Of a stretch of 64,000 nucleotides of DNA, positions 25,401 through 37,400 are shown piece by piece. Numbering within the stretch: the stretch's first letter is position 1; each line of letters opens with the position of its first letter. This DNA is from Patella vulgata (Eukaryota; Mollusca; Gastropoda; Patellidae). The notes under the pieces are model-generated. The model saw nothing but the letters and a program-made list of their open reading frames with translations. It was not told the DNA's origin and searched no databases. The position numbers and the translations under genes are program-made. The DNA lies in assembly GCF_932274485.2 (NCBI RefSeq), contig NC_065880.2:49338894-49402893 (forward strand), given 5' to 3'.

Positions 25401-28400
25401 GTGTGGGTCAAAGATAAAAATTGAGAAAATAGTAAAAATCGTAGAGATGTATTTCGTGTCTGGTAAAATTGTGAGCAAATGCATGTATTTGTTATGTTTT
25501 GAGAATGTTTTTCTTTGGCTTCTTGTTGCACGTTTTTAGTTAAATTTTTATTTGCTATTTTCCGTTTTTAGTTTACACATTTTTATTTTGTCATTAGCAC
25601 TCTTTATTTCTTGTAAAAAATGCAAATGAATCTTTTATTATCGTGTGTCCAAAATGATTGAATAGCTCGTAGCCTATGTACAAATGCATGAATGCATTTG
25701 TTATTATAGTATGTTAAGGTATCTGTATTGTAAAAGAAACCAGTTTCAAGAATCAAAATACAAAAATAATTGATATATTGAAATCCAATTTGGGTTCTTA
25801 CAGACAAGCAAGAAATAATATGGGTGTTTGATATTGTAAAAAATCATCTAACTTAAAATTGCATGTTAGCTCACACCATTGCTTTATTTTGTGTGTCTCA
25901 CTTTGATAAGAAAAAATTAACTACATACTGACACACATTTTATACATGTTGTGCTTATAAGGCATGGTAAGCAGAAAGCTGCAGTGTGATTATGGGAGAT
26001 AACTCCTTATTTTATTGAACGTTTTTATGGTCCCACATTTTCATGTGGACATAAGATTTTCTCTGTTCGCTGTGGACTAATGCTAGTCGATTATAACGAT
26101 AAACAAATACTGTCAAAACATACCAGTAAATTTAAATTCCTTATTGTTAATAGAAAGTACTTGTAGTTTTTCAATTACACTGACTTTGAAAAGATAAGAA
26201 TGTACTTATTTATTGACATGAACAAGTTATTTTTTGTTTAAATTTTTGCGTAACAAGACAATGCTTCTCTTTTGAGTAGTTGATCAAAAAGCATTTTATA
26301 CCAAAATAGCTTTAGATTATTGTGTGACTTTATTTTGATTTGATTTCTGTGTTGTGAAATTTCTTTTGTTGTGAAAAATATTTGTTGTGACAGTTTTGCT
26401 CTTGCACTATCACAGACACACAAAACAAACAATGGTGATGGGCACTCAATGATAGTTGTACATGGGAGTAATTGGAAATAATTGATTAATTATTTTTTCT
26501 CCCCTCTGTCTATCCTTGACCTGCCAGCTCTGAACACCATTCCAGAGGGTCGTCGCTCTTTTCTAGCACCAACTTCGTCTCCACCTCAACGTCCGAAGAG
26601 TACTGTTACCCTTAACACTGCTACTTCTGGCACCACAGTCAAATTCAGAGAAAATAAATCTCCACGTAAGCCAAGACCAGCTAGTGTGGCTACATCAATG
26701 CCAAGTTTTATGTCTAGTGAGAGCCCTAAAGTTCCCTCTCAGAGGAGTTTAAGCACAGACAGACTTGCGAAAGGTTTGTAGAACTTGTAGTTGTACGTCA
26801 TAGAAAAGAATCAACAATATTGTTAACTCATTTGCTTTGAATTTGGGTCAAGGGTTGCTTTTCTTGTAGCTTATTCCCATACTTAACATGTTTTAAATTT
26901 TTCCTGCTTTCTTAGAAATAAAATTGACTTGAACTGTATCTCACTGGAAATTGAAAGGGTTGGGTTGGCTCAGGGTGGGGTTATCTTGTGGCTCTTTATT
27001 TAATTGTATTTTGGCTGTGTATCATTGATAGAAAAACGCCAGAAAATGCAAAAAGAGGATACAGAAGAAAAGCCGAAGAGTATGAAACCAACTGTTAAGT
27101 TTAATCGACATAGTATGGATAGATTATCAACACCTAAACAACATAAAGATCCTATGACGACCAGTGTTGAACTACCAAAACGAGATCCAATTATTAAGGT
27201 ATATAAATATTAAATCCTCTTTAATTTATGTTTTAAACTTTTTACAAATCCAAATTCTTTGCACAATTTGTAAATACATGTGTAATTTGTTCCAATATCT
27301 GTTAAGAAAAGCACAGTCTTATTAAGTTCTGTAATTTGTGTATCAACCCTGTCATAAATAGAATTATTTTTATTTCAACTGGCTTCTTATTAATATAACG
27401 AAATTGTAGTCGGACACACATATATCTAATCTTTCAAATATTAAATAGACATTAAGTAGGGATTAAAAATAAAATATACATAATATTTTGTGCATCTTGT
27501 GAATTTGATATTGCCTTTATTAAAAAGTGGATACATGTTATAATGATATTTACCCTTTACTAAACCTTATTTTACCTAATTCGCCTTGAGACAATGACAT
27601 GTAGCCGTGCATGATACCTGCATTTAAAACTTTGAGAAGTGAATTGTAAGATAAACCAGTGATTATTTGTGTGCTATATGTGTTGTTACAGAGGTCACCT
27701 AGAAAAGCATATTCTACTACTAATCTGGCTATGCCCAGAAAGGTTTGTCTCTTCCTCCGCATGCTTGTTTATTATTGTCTCTACTATATTAACCCTTATT
27801 ATTGTATTGAAAATTTAAAACATATTAAGCACATTTAACTCTGTAAAATACATAGAGAACATTTTACAGCATTTAAATCACTATTGATAAGTAGTTCTAT
27901 TCAAAGCACTTGCATGAAATTTATTTCTGGAGATGAGTTGCATATTATTTTTGTTTAGTATAAGAGTCGTTTTATAGTGCATTTTTGGAAGGAAATCGAG
28001 TGGTTGCCATAATTATTTTTTGGTGTGTAAATCTGATAACTTTTCTGGTAACAGTTTGTTGATTTTAAAAGATATTTCAAATTCTGGCAATTATTTTGAA
28101 ATCAAAGGATGTAATTTTAATACTGTTCAAGAAATTATCAATTTATTGTCTTTGACAATACATGACAGTATTTTTATGAATTTTTCTGTAAAATGTTCTT
28201 TGGTTCAATATATAACTATGTATTCTAGAAAGTGTATAAATAATATAATCCTACAAATATATTTCTGTCATATATATTGGTACTCATTACATATTGCATT
28301 AAAATAGAATACATTAAGTGATGTAATCGATACTGCTTGTGCATCTTTTTGTTTTCACTATGTTACAAGATCGGATCATAACCTGAAACATTGTATTTAA

Positions 28401-31400
28401 CCTAATTATATACACTAGTAATTAAAACAGTTATATGCTAACAATAACTATACTCTAGAAAGCTCCAAGAAAGATAAGAAAACATACTAACTAAAGCAGC
28501 TTTCCGTACAATGATTAACAGATGTGAAGCTTTCTAACCAAGACATTATCTCATGCACTTATCATAGTTATATCTAACTGTAAAAGCATAAACACTGATC
28601 TGTAATTTTAATCTTGGTATGACATTTTGTGACCTGTCACAGCAAAGTCAGTCGGAAGTCGCAAGTCATTGTTACGATGCAGATGTACCGTATGAACAAA
28701 AGTGTCGAAATACACAAAAAATGTAAAAAAATAATATTTGTTTGCTTTATTTGTCAAAACTTTTACCTTTTGTGTTATATCATTAAAATATATTTTTAGT
28801 CTACCAGTATTTTAACATTTTAGTTCATATTATCAAAGACTTGCAACTTCTGACACATTTTTCTATCACGGGTCACATACTTTAAAATCTATGTTCTCAT
28901 TGAACTGATGGGTTGTTAAATGTGGTATACTATTATTGCCGTAAAACAATTTTTGATTTATTTTTTGAATGAATATTGTGTGTTGAAGATTGTATTTTGC
29001 TGATCATGTATTTATTTCATTATTTACCTGCATGGTGTATATATACATGTATGTATGTCCACCTGGTGTTCATTTCATATGTAACCCATCACTCACTCAA
29101 TCAAAGTCAAATAATCAATATGTCCGCAGTGAAAGATGAAAAGTCAGTTTCATCACTATTTCATATCTGTTAATCTGTTCACTGCAGCATTTTTGCAGAT
29201 TAAATTTATCCTGTTATTCTTGATCTACTAAATCAATAAGTCACTTCATCTTGGGACTGCAAGTGTTCATAATTTGTCTTTTTTTTCTTTTCTTTTTTAC
29301 CAAGAAATATTTTAAAAATGAAATTGACATCTAGCATATGTGAGGAAAACCCCATTTGTCACTCACTCATTGATATACTTGATTTTTTTCAGTCTCTACC
29401 TGCTAATGTGAAACTTTCTAAAGAAACACCAGCTAGACTACAGAAGGGTGGTGGTGATACTGAAGATAAGAAAATAGCGGTGGTGAAACCATCTCCTAGT
29501 ACTGGTGGTAGTAAAACAACAAGCAGTATGCCACCAATAAAACAATCTTTAACACCCCTCGCTAAACCACAGCCTGCTGCTAACAGCACACCTAAACCTG
29601 CACCGACACCTGCAGTAACTGTAGATCCACCAAAAGATGAACAAAAAGATGTGGAAGATTACAAAGCTCGTCTGGCAGAACGTCGGCGTCTGGCAAGAGA
29701 AAAGGCAGAAAAAGAAGCAGAAGAAGAAAGGAGAAAACAAGAAATCTTTCAGTAAGGGAGATAACTCTTGTTCAACCTCACTTAATCATCTCCTTCCATT
29801 TAAAATGAAAATGTCCATAAATAATAAATTGACATAATATATACTAGTAGTAAGAAGGTGATACAAAATCCATGTTTTATAAAGTATAATATTCTATTGT
29901 ATAATAACAATAATTCAACCAATATTGGCACCTTGATATTTATAATTATTCTACCAGTTTATCACAATATGATACTCTTTATTGACAGTGTATCACGATT
30001 CTTTAATATATGTATTGATCATTGTTACAGCCCTATTAATTAAATTCTAGTATATATATCATTTATGATCAGCATATGTACCGGTATTAGTTATTGTCAA
30101 GATGCTATTATTAAAGCTATTATAATTCTGAATGTGTAATAATTTTTATTTGTAGGTTGCAAGAAGAAGAAAGACAGAGACAAGAAGAAGAAGAACAAAG
30201 AAAGATGGAAGAAGAGGCGCTAAGATTAGCCGAGGAAGCTAGAAAGATAGAAGAAGAACGTCTACAGAAAGCTATTGAAGCGGAAGAAAAGAGAAGAGAA
30301 GAAGAAGCTAAGAGATTAGAAGAAGAAAGAATAGCTGTATGTATTGCTCTTATATTTTTCTCACATCAATATAGGTTCAAAACCCACCTTTGGTTGGGGT
30401 TTGTAACCAAGTTAGCTACAGTGCTAATCTGTTATGATATAATTATGCCAGTCACCAGGTTCATTCTATTACACACATGCAAGTGCAATACAGATGTCCA
30501 TACTACATTGTAAGTTTAGTAGTGATAGCATGTGCACTGTAAACATAAGGTAACCTTTTGAGTCAAATACTTGATAAATTTACTGTCATATTACAGAAAG
30601 AAATGGCTGATCAGAAAGCACAGGAAGAAGCTGAAAGAATGGAAAGAGAAAGATTGGAACGAGCAAAGAAAGAAGAAGTAGAGAGAGTAGAAAGAAAAAA
30701 GGTATACTTGTCAGACTTATAGTTGTTATATTGGTAATATTGTTTCTTGGTAACATTTTAAAAAGGATTACATGTAAATTACATGTTTTAAATACATTTA
30801 AAACACCAAATAGATTTGAGTAAGTTTGAAACTAATATATGTAAAACTACACAGATTTGGGTAAGTTTGATATAAATTTTATTAACTAATACATGTAAAA
30901 CTAAACAGATTATATTTAGATGTACTTAACTAATACACAAATAAGTTAGTAGAGAATAAGTTTGAATTAATTCATCATTTATATAATTTACAGAGGTTAG
31001 AGATGATAATGAAACGAGTTAAAACTGATGGACCATCTGACACAAGCCGGGTAAGTCTCTTTATATAAATTTTTACATGTATGAATCTTGCTTAGAAACT
31101 GTACTATAGGTACAAATGTTTGTCTGTTGATCAAAAAGTCCTACATTTCATAAAGATATTTATCTAACTTGGAGTATTCAGTTGTATTTACGAGAGAAAG
31201 GTCCCCTATTAGTTTTGGTAGCATTTTAATCCAGATTTTAGGGAACCTCACAGTTCTTAGTGAAAGGAGATGATCCTACTAATTTTAGCTGTTTTGCTTT
31301 TGCATTACAGAGTTATGACCCTTGATTCCTAATCATTGTTATCCCTCTTGATTACAAAGTTTCAATCATGCTATGATGAATTGTAATTTAGGAAAGATTA

Positions 31401-34400
31401 CTCCTGTCCATCTTAATTAATTGTTTGTTTCAGTGTAATTGGCATTTAATCCGCAAATTTTATCAATAACAGAACATGTAATCTCTTTGACCCCCCTCAA
31501 TACCCCACTCCTCCAAATGTGCTTTGATTAATCTTGGTTTTGGATAGCCTCTCTATCGATTTAAAAGTCTTAAAGATATATCTTTACTCACAGATTATTA
31601 ACACACTTTACAGATTTCATACAGACAAAATGTTTACAAATAACTTTGGCCTATGTTTTTCAGACGGAGTCTCCTAATAAATCTATCTCTGGATCTCCTA
31701 GTAAAAGTACAGATTCACTCAATGAGAATGAGGATAAACAGAATCCAATTTCTAATTCAAACTCTGAGGAGGAAATCTCCAGACCTGCATTAGACACAAT
31801 TGATGCTGCACAGTTTCAAACTCCTGATAGACCTACAGATGGTGATAAACCACGATTCCGTTCCCCATTATTACAACAAATGGTGGAAAACAAGTCAGAT
31901 TCTCCAAGCAATGATCGTCCTAAATTCAAGTCCCCTCTGCTTCAGAACCTGTTAGGCAAAACGAAAGTTGGAGCTCGAATCGGGCTCGAAAAGGCACATG
32001 AAGAGTCCAAAGCAGGGGAGATATTGAATACGTTAAGGCAGAAAGAAACTCTCAGCTTTTCGTCTTCTCAATCACTGACTAATCTTAGTCAAACTTCGGA
32101 CTCCCTTGCTGACAAGGAAGCATTGGAGAAGAACATGTCAAAGAGTGTCTTTAATATAAATATGAAGGACGAAGACAAAGATATAGATACAACCGAGTCA
32201 GAAAATTCTTCAATCGTTGATGCTAAAGAGGCTGATGCTGGACAAAATTATGATCAGAAATCTGTTGATGAGGATCTAGGCATGTCAGCCGATGATGAAA
32301 ATACACAACTTATTGATAATAAACAATTTGATAATAGTGACACTTCAGTCCACACTAATGGCTTTACTGATTACTCAACTGATCAACTAGTGGAGATCAG
32401 TACAGAAAATGGCCAAGTGGAGGAGGACATTAACAAAAAAAGTGTTGAAAATGGTGTCACATTGAAAGGAGGTGCTGATTCAGGTGTGTTGATGGATCTA
32501 GGAGAAAGTGGAACTAGTCTTCATTCAATTCCTGTGAATGGCAGTATGTTACATGACCTCATTGATTCCAGGTAAGAATAGAAAACAATATGTTTGTATT
32601 CATTAAAGTCATATTTAGTGTCTCTGAAATAAGTTTTTCATTTATGCACATTATATTTGTTGTCCCCCGCCTTTCGAAGAAAGCAGGGGACTATTAAAAT
32701 GGGTTCGTCCGTCTGTCTGTCCGTCTGTCCGTCCGTCTGTCTGTCCGTCACACTTTTTGGGACACAATAACTCTCTTCCTAATTGAGCTAGAATGTTCAA
32801 ACTTGGTGTATGTGTTTATTAGGTCAATGCCTTGATGGAGTTCGAAGATGAGCATTTTCCGTTTAGGGTAAGCAGAGATAAGCAATTTGATTGGTTGATG
32901 CTTTGGGACACGATAACTCTCTTCCTAATTGGGCTAGAATGTTCAAACTTGGTGTATGTGTTGATTAGGTCAATGCCTTGATGGAGTTCGAAGATGAGCA
33001 TTTTCCGCTTAGGGTAAGCAGAGATAAGCAATTTGATTGGTTGATGCTTTGGGACACGATAACTTTTAATTGAGCTAGAATGTTCAAACTTGGTGTATGT
33101 GTTTATTAGGTCAATGCCTTGATGGAGTTCGAAGATGAGCATTTTCCGCTTAGGGTAAGCAGAGATAAGCAATTTGATTGGTTGATACTTTGGGGCACGA
33201 TAACTCTCTTCCTAATTGAGCTAGAATGTTCAAACTTGGTGTATGTGTTGATTAGGTCAATGCCTTGATGGAGTTCGAAGATGAGCATTTTCCACTTAGG
33301 GTAAGCAGAGATAAGCAATTTGATTGGTTGAACTGTTTGATTGTTCAATACTTTGTAAAAGATAATTTGTGATAAATTTATATGTGTCCTCTAATTATTT
33401 TCCTATTTCGGCGGGGGACATCAGCCTCACTGTTGGCTTGTTAATTTAGAAAAACATCTGCCTCAACCATGCCTGTACTAAACCTGCGCTGTCTGTCGAC
33501 ATGAGGACAGCTATTTCGACGATTTTAGTTGAAAACACTAGTATATTTCGAGAATTTTTATACGTCCACATGAAAATGTGGACATATTATGCCTCGTCCA
33601 TCCACAATTTGTTTGTGGACATTCTACAAGTCACAATTTTTTTCCAATTTTGACGAAACTTAAAATATAGGTCTATCTCCCAAAGATATCGGTTCCTTTC
33701 GATATTGGCATGTATCAGACCATAACTTCATGGATTATGGCTCCTGATTGTACGAAAAATCATGTTTTTAGCTTGTGGACACTCTAGAGGTCTCAATGTT
33801 CACCTGATTTTGATGAAACTTGAAATCAGGGCTCGAAATTCGTTTTTTCGATCAAAGGCCAACGATAGGCCAAAGTGCAACCTTGATCCAAGGCCAAAAA
33901 TTGAAAATCCAAGGCCAATTTTTAAGTCATGAATTATGATATTATCAGCTTATTTAGAACGTTTTAATATGTCGATCATATGTAAATCTGTTTATTGTAG
34001 ATCTTGTTTCTCAGTCAAAATGTTGTTACAGGCCTGCCTTTCACAAAAATAATGCATCCTTTTTTAAGGGAGAAAATTCTTATCGTACCGTTTTTAGTAA
34101 GATTTTTTATTCTAAAAAATATTTTAAAAATCGGCATGTAGCCATATTGAGAGTTGAAAGTATTACTATATCATCGGTAGACCTGGGTAAGATATCGATA
34201 GTATCGATAAGATATGCCAAAAAGCACTATCGAGTACCGGTAGGCCCTATCATTCTCTTCGTCTATTTTTCGTGCGTGTGTAGGAGTCGACTCGATGTTT
34301 TCTGTGACTTAATCCTTCGTATATATACTATTCAAAAAAAGTAGGGGATATTTGATTTTTAAGTGTTATTAAAGTCACCTAATGAAACTGACGAAGAAAC

Positions 34401-37400
34401 AAATGACAAAATGAAATGAAGTTCACATTCATCGATTTATTCCAAATGATCGTTAGACTAAGTAAGGCACAGACTGACCATTATAAGGGTAAAATGATAC
34501 CCGGGGTCAAACAGCAAAGTTACCACAGCATCACAACCAAGTCAGTAACGGGTAAATCCTCCTCTGTTTGCCAAACAAGCATTGATCCGACGTGGCATAC
34601 TCCTAATGAGACGTCTAAGGTCATTTTGGTCCAGATTGTCCCATTCCTGTTGCAACGCAGCAGCAAGTTCTTGGACATTGGCAGGACGTTGTTGACGTTG
34701 ACGTAACCTCTGTCCAAGCATGTCCCAGACATGCTCGATGGGGGAGAGGTCGGGACTCAGTGCTGGCCAAGGTAATGTGGTGATGTTCTGTTGTTGGAGG
34801 TAACCTGTAACGATCCTGGCCCTGTGACATCTTGCGTTGTCATCCTGGAAGATGAAACGGCGGCCATGACGTCGTGCGAACGGCACAACATGGACTGCCA
34901 AGATGTTGTCCCGGTAGTACTGGCCTGTAACACGCCCTGCAACAACATGTAAAGCCGTTCTTCCAGCAACAGTGATGCCTCCCCACACCATAACAGAACC
35001 ACCCCCAAATCGATCATGTCTGATGACATTAACGTCTTGGAAGCGCTCGTTTCGACGACGCCACACCCTCCTACGTCTGTCCAAAAAATCAAGTGAACCT
35101 TGACTCATCTGAAAACATCACATTGCTCCAGCGTCGATTATCCCAGTGTTGACGATCCCTACACCAACGACGTCTTGCCTGAATGTGATGATCTCTCAAA
35201 CAAGGGATCACGCGAGGACGTCGGGCGCGAAGGTGACCCCTATGCAGTCGATTCCGAATCGTCTGGCCACTCACTCTCACACCAGTGTCTGTTTGAAGAC
35301 GAGCGCTGATCTGATTTGCTGTGATGACACGATTTCTCAAGGCCAAGGTACGGATAAATCGATCCTGGGCTTGAGTTGTCGCCCTTGGTCGACCTGAGCG
35401 TGGTCTGTCATGTACAGATTGTGTATCACGGTATCTGGACCATAGCCTGCTTATGACAGACTGAGAAACATTCATCGTCCGCGCCACAACCGCCTGTGTT
35501 GTGCCGATCTGTAGCATGCCAAGGGCACGTAACCTTTCATTTTGGGTAAGCCGACGCATATCAAAATTTGTTTTCTGGTCACTAAAACAATTAAACTGAT
35601 GTTTCCACCCTGGAATTCAATGCCACAATGACTGTAACATTCAAAGTCAGAGTCGTGCAAATCTTGGGTTGGACCCCCATGATGATCCCAAGCATCACCT
35701 GCATTCCATGCGGTAGCTATTGGTGCGTTTGGGCGTCACATGTAACTGGAAATGTTTCTTCTGTTAGGTTCTATAGTGACTTTTTTCGTAGTCATTTGCA
35801 TATTTTAGTATTATGCCCCCAAAATCAAATATCCCCTACTTTTTTTGAATAGTATATATATATAATAATACAATAGCCTACATCGGTCACTTTATATTTA
35901 CTTCAAAGTCTCAATCTCAATGTAGCTTTTTAAAAAAAATGTTAAAATAAATTCACCCACATTTAAACAATACTTTAGTTTGAAACAATAATCGCCATAT
36001 CATGGAATTCTCTAAATTGGAGATACCCGGATGTGTAAATAATTCAGAGTTTTTCCACTTTCAGAATTCGTCTGCTCATTATAAATGACATAGCAATGAT
36101 GGATGACAAAAACGTTTGTATTTCTTCTTTCGGAATCAAGGCTGTATTTTTTTAATAATAATAAACAATTTACGCATTCGTGATAACAAGCTCATTAGGC
36201 TATTACATTTTCTTTAGTTTTTGCACACGAATCCACAACGATTTGTCCACCATGTTGGTATTTGTCGCACTCACGTACGCAATGTTTTGAATCGACTCGT
36301 GCTCATTTTATTTTTGTTCCTGTACATTCATAGGCCTTTCAATGGTATTTTGTCATTCAGAACCAAAGGTACATTATTTAAAAATAAAGAACAATTTATA
36401 CATAATATGAGATGAGACAGTTTATTATTAATTAGACGAACAAAAACATCTATCGGAGTATCACAACATCGTATGGTTTGACTTTAAAACAGGTAATCCA
36501 GTCTTCATTACGACCGTGAAAATAAGATTGTTTCGATACCGATTATCGATAGTAAAAATAACTCTCGATACCCAGCACTAATCGGCGACCATACATGGCC
36601 GTGGATAGTTAAAAATCGGCCATGAATCTGCTGCCAAATTCTAAAATTCGAAGGCCATTGCCGCCGAGGCCGTCGGCAGTGTCGAGCCCTGCTTGAAATG
36701 CATGTTTATATATAACCCAAAGATCTTGGTTCCTTTCGATATTCGTGCATATCTGATCCTAACTTCCTGAATTATGGCCCCTGATTGTACGGAATATCAG
36801 TTTTTAGCGTGTGGTCCCTCTAGAGTTCACAATTATTATCTAATTTAAAAAAACGTTTGAATATATCACTGTTACACCATAATGCTGGTTGAGTTCGAAT
36901 TTGTGAAAATCGAACCAAAACTGCCATATTGTAAACATCTGGTATATCAAGGGTGTGGACCCTCTAGAGGTCACAATTTTGATCTGATTTTGATGAAACT
37001 TGAAATGCATGTTTATAACCCAAAGGTCTTGGTTCCTTTTGATTTTCGTGCATACCAGATCGTAACTTCCTGAATAATGACTTTTGATTGTACGAAAAAT
37101 CGCATTTTTAGATTGTGGTCCCTCTAGAGGTCACAATTTTTATCTGATTTAAAAAAAACATTTGAGTATATCACCATTAAACCCTAATGATGACTAAATT
37201 TATTTCGTGAAAATTGGACCAAAACTGTAGGACAAAATGGCCGCCCCTCGTACTCAAATATTGGAAACATCTGGTATATCAAGGTTGTGGACCCTCTAAA
37301 GGTCACAATTTTGATCCGATTTTGATGAAACTTTAAAATTAATGCATGTTTATAACCCAAAGATCTTTGTTCCTTTCAATATTTGCGCATCTCGGATCGT

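Larger units (their letters stand above)
34178..36583. mobile_element. second hAT-like element nested in the first
   Basis: The left TAGACCTGGGTAAGATATCG and right CTCGATACCCAGCACTA ends are inverted copies of the TAGTGCTGGGTATCGA-type terminus found on many animal hAT MITEs. Subterminal ATCGATA repeats lie at both ends. ATCGG occurs next to both ends, possibly a decayed target duplication. The Tc1 copy sits inside it. Confidence 0.6.
33827..36691. mobile_element. hAT-like element with perfect 8-bp target duplication
   Basis: The left end CAGGGCTCGAAATT and right end AGTGTCGAGCCCTG are inverted repeats of hAT type. CTTGAAAT directly precedes (33819-33826) and directly follows (36692-36699), an 8-bp duplication as expected for hAT. 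Without it the surrounding tandem-unit repeat reads continuously. Its own remaining sequence shows no transposase, so it was probably non-autonomous. Confidence 0.88.

Noticed and set aside
32819-33348. Minus-strand frames repeating SAYPKRKMLIFELHQGIDLI
   Set aside because: The repeated peptide is only the translation of the 146-bp tandem units; frames change where units differ by indels.
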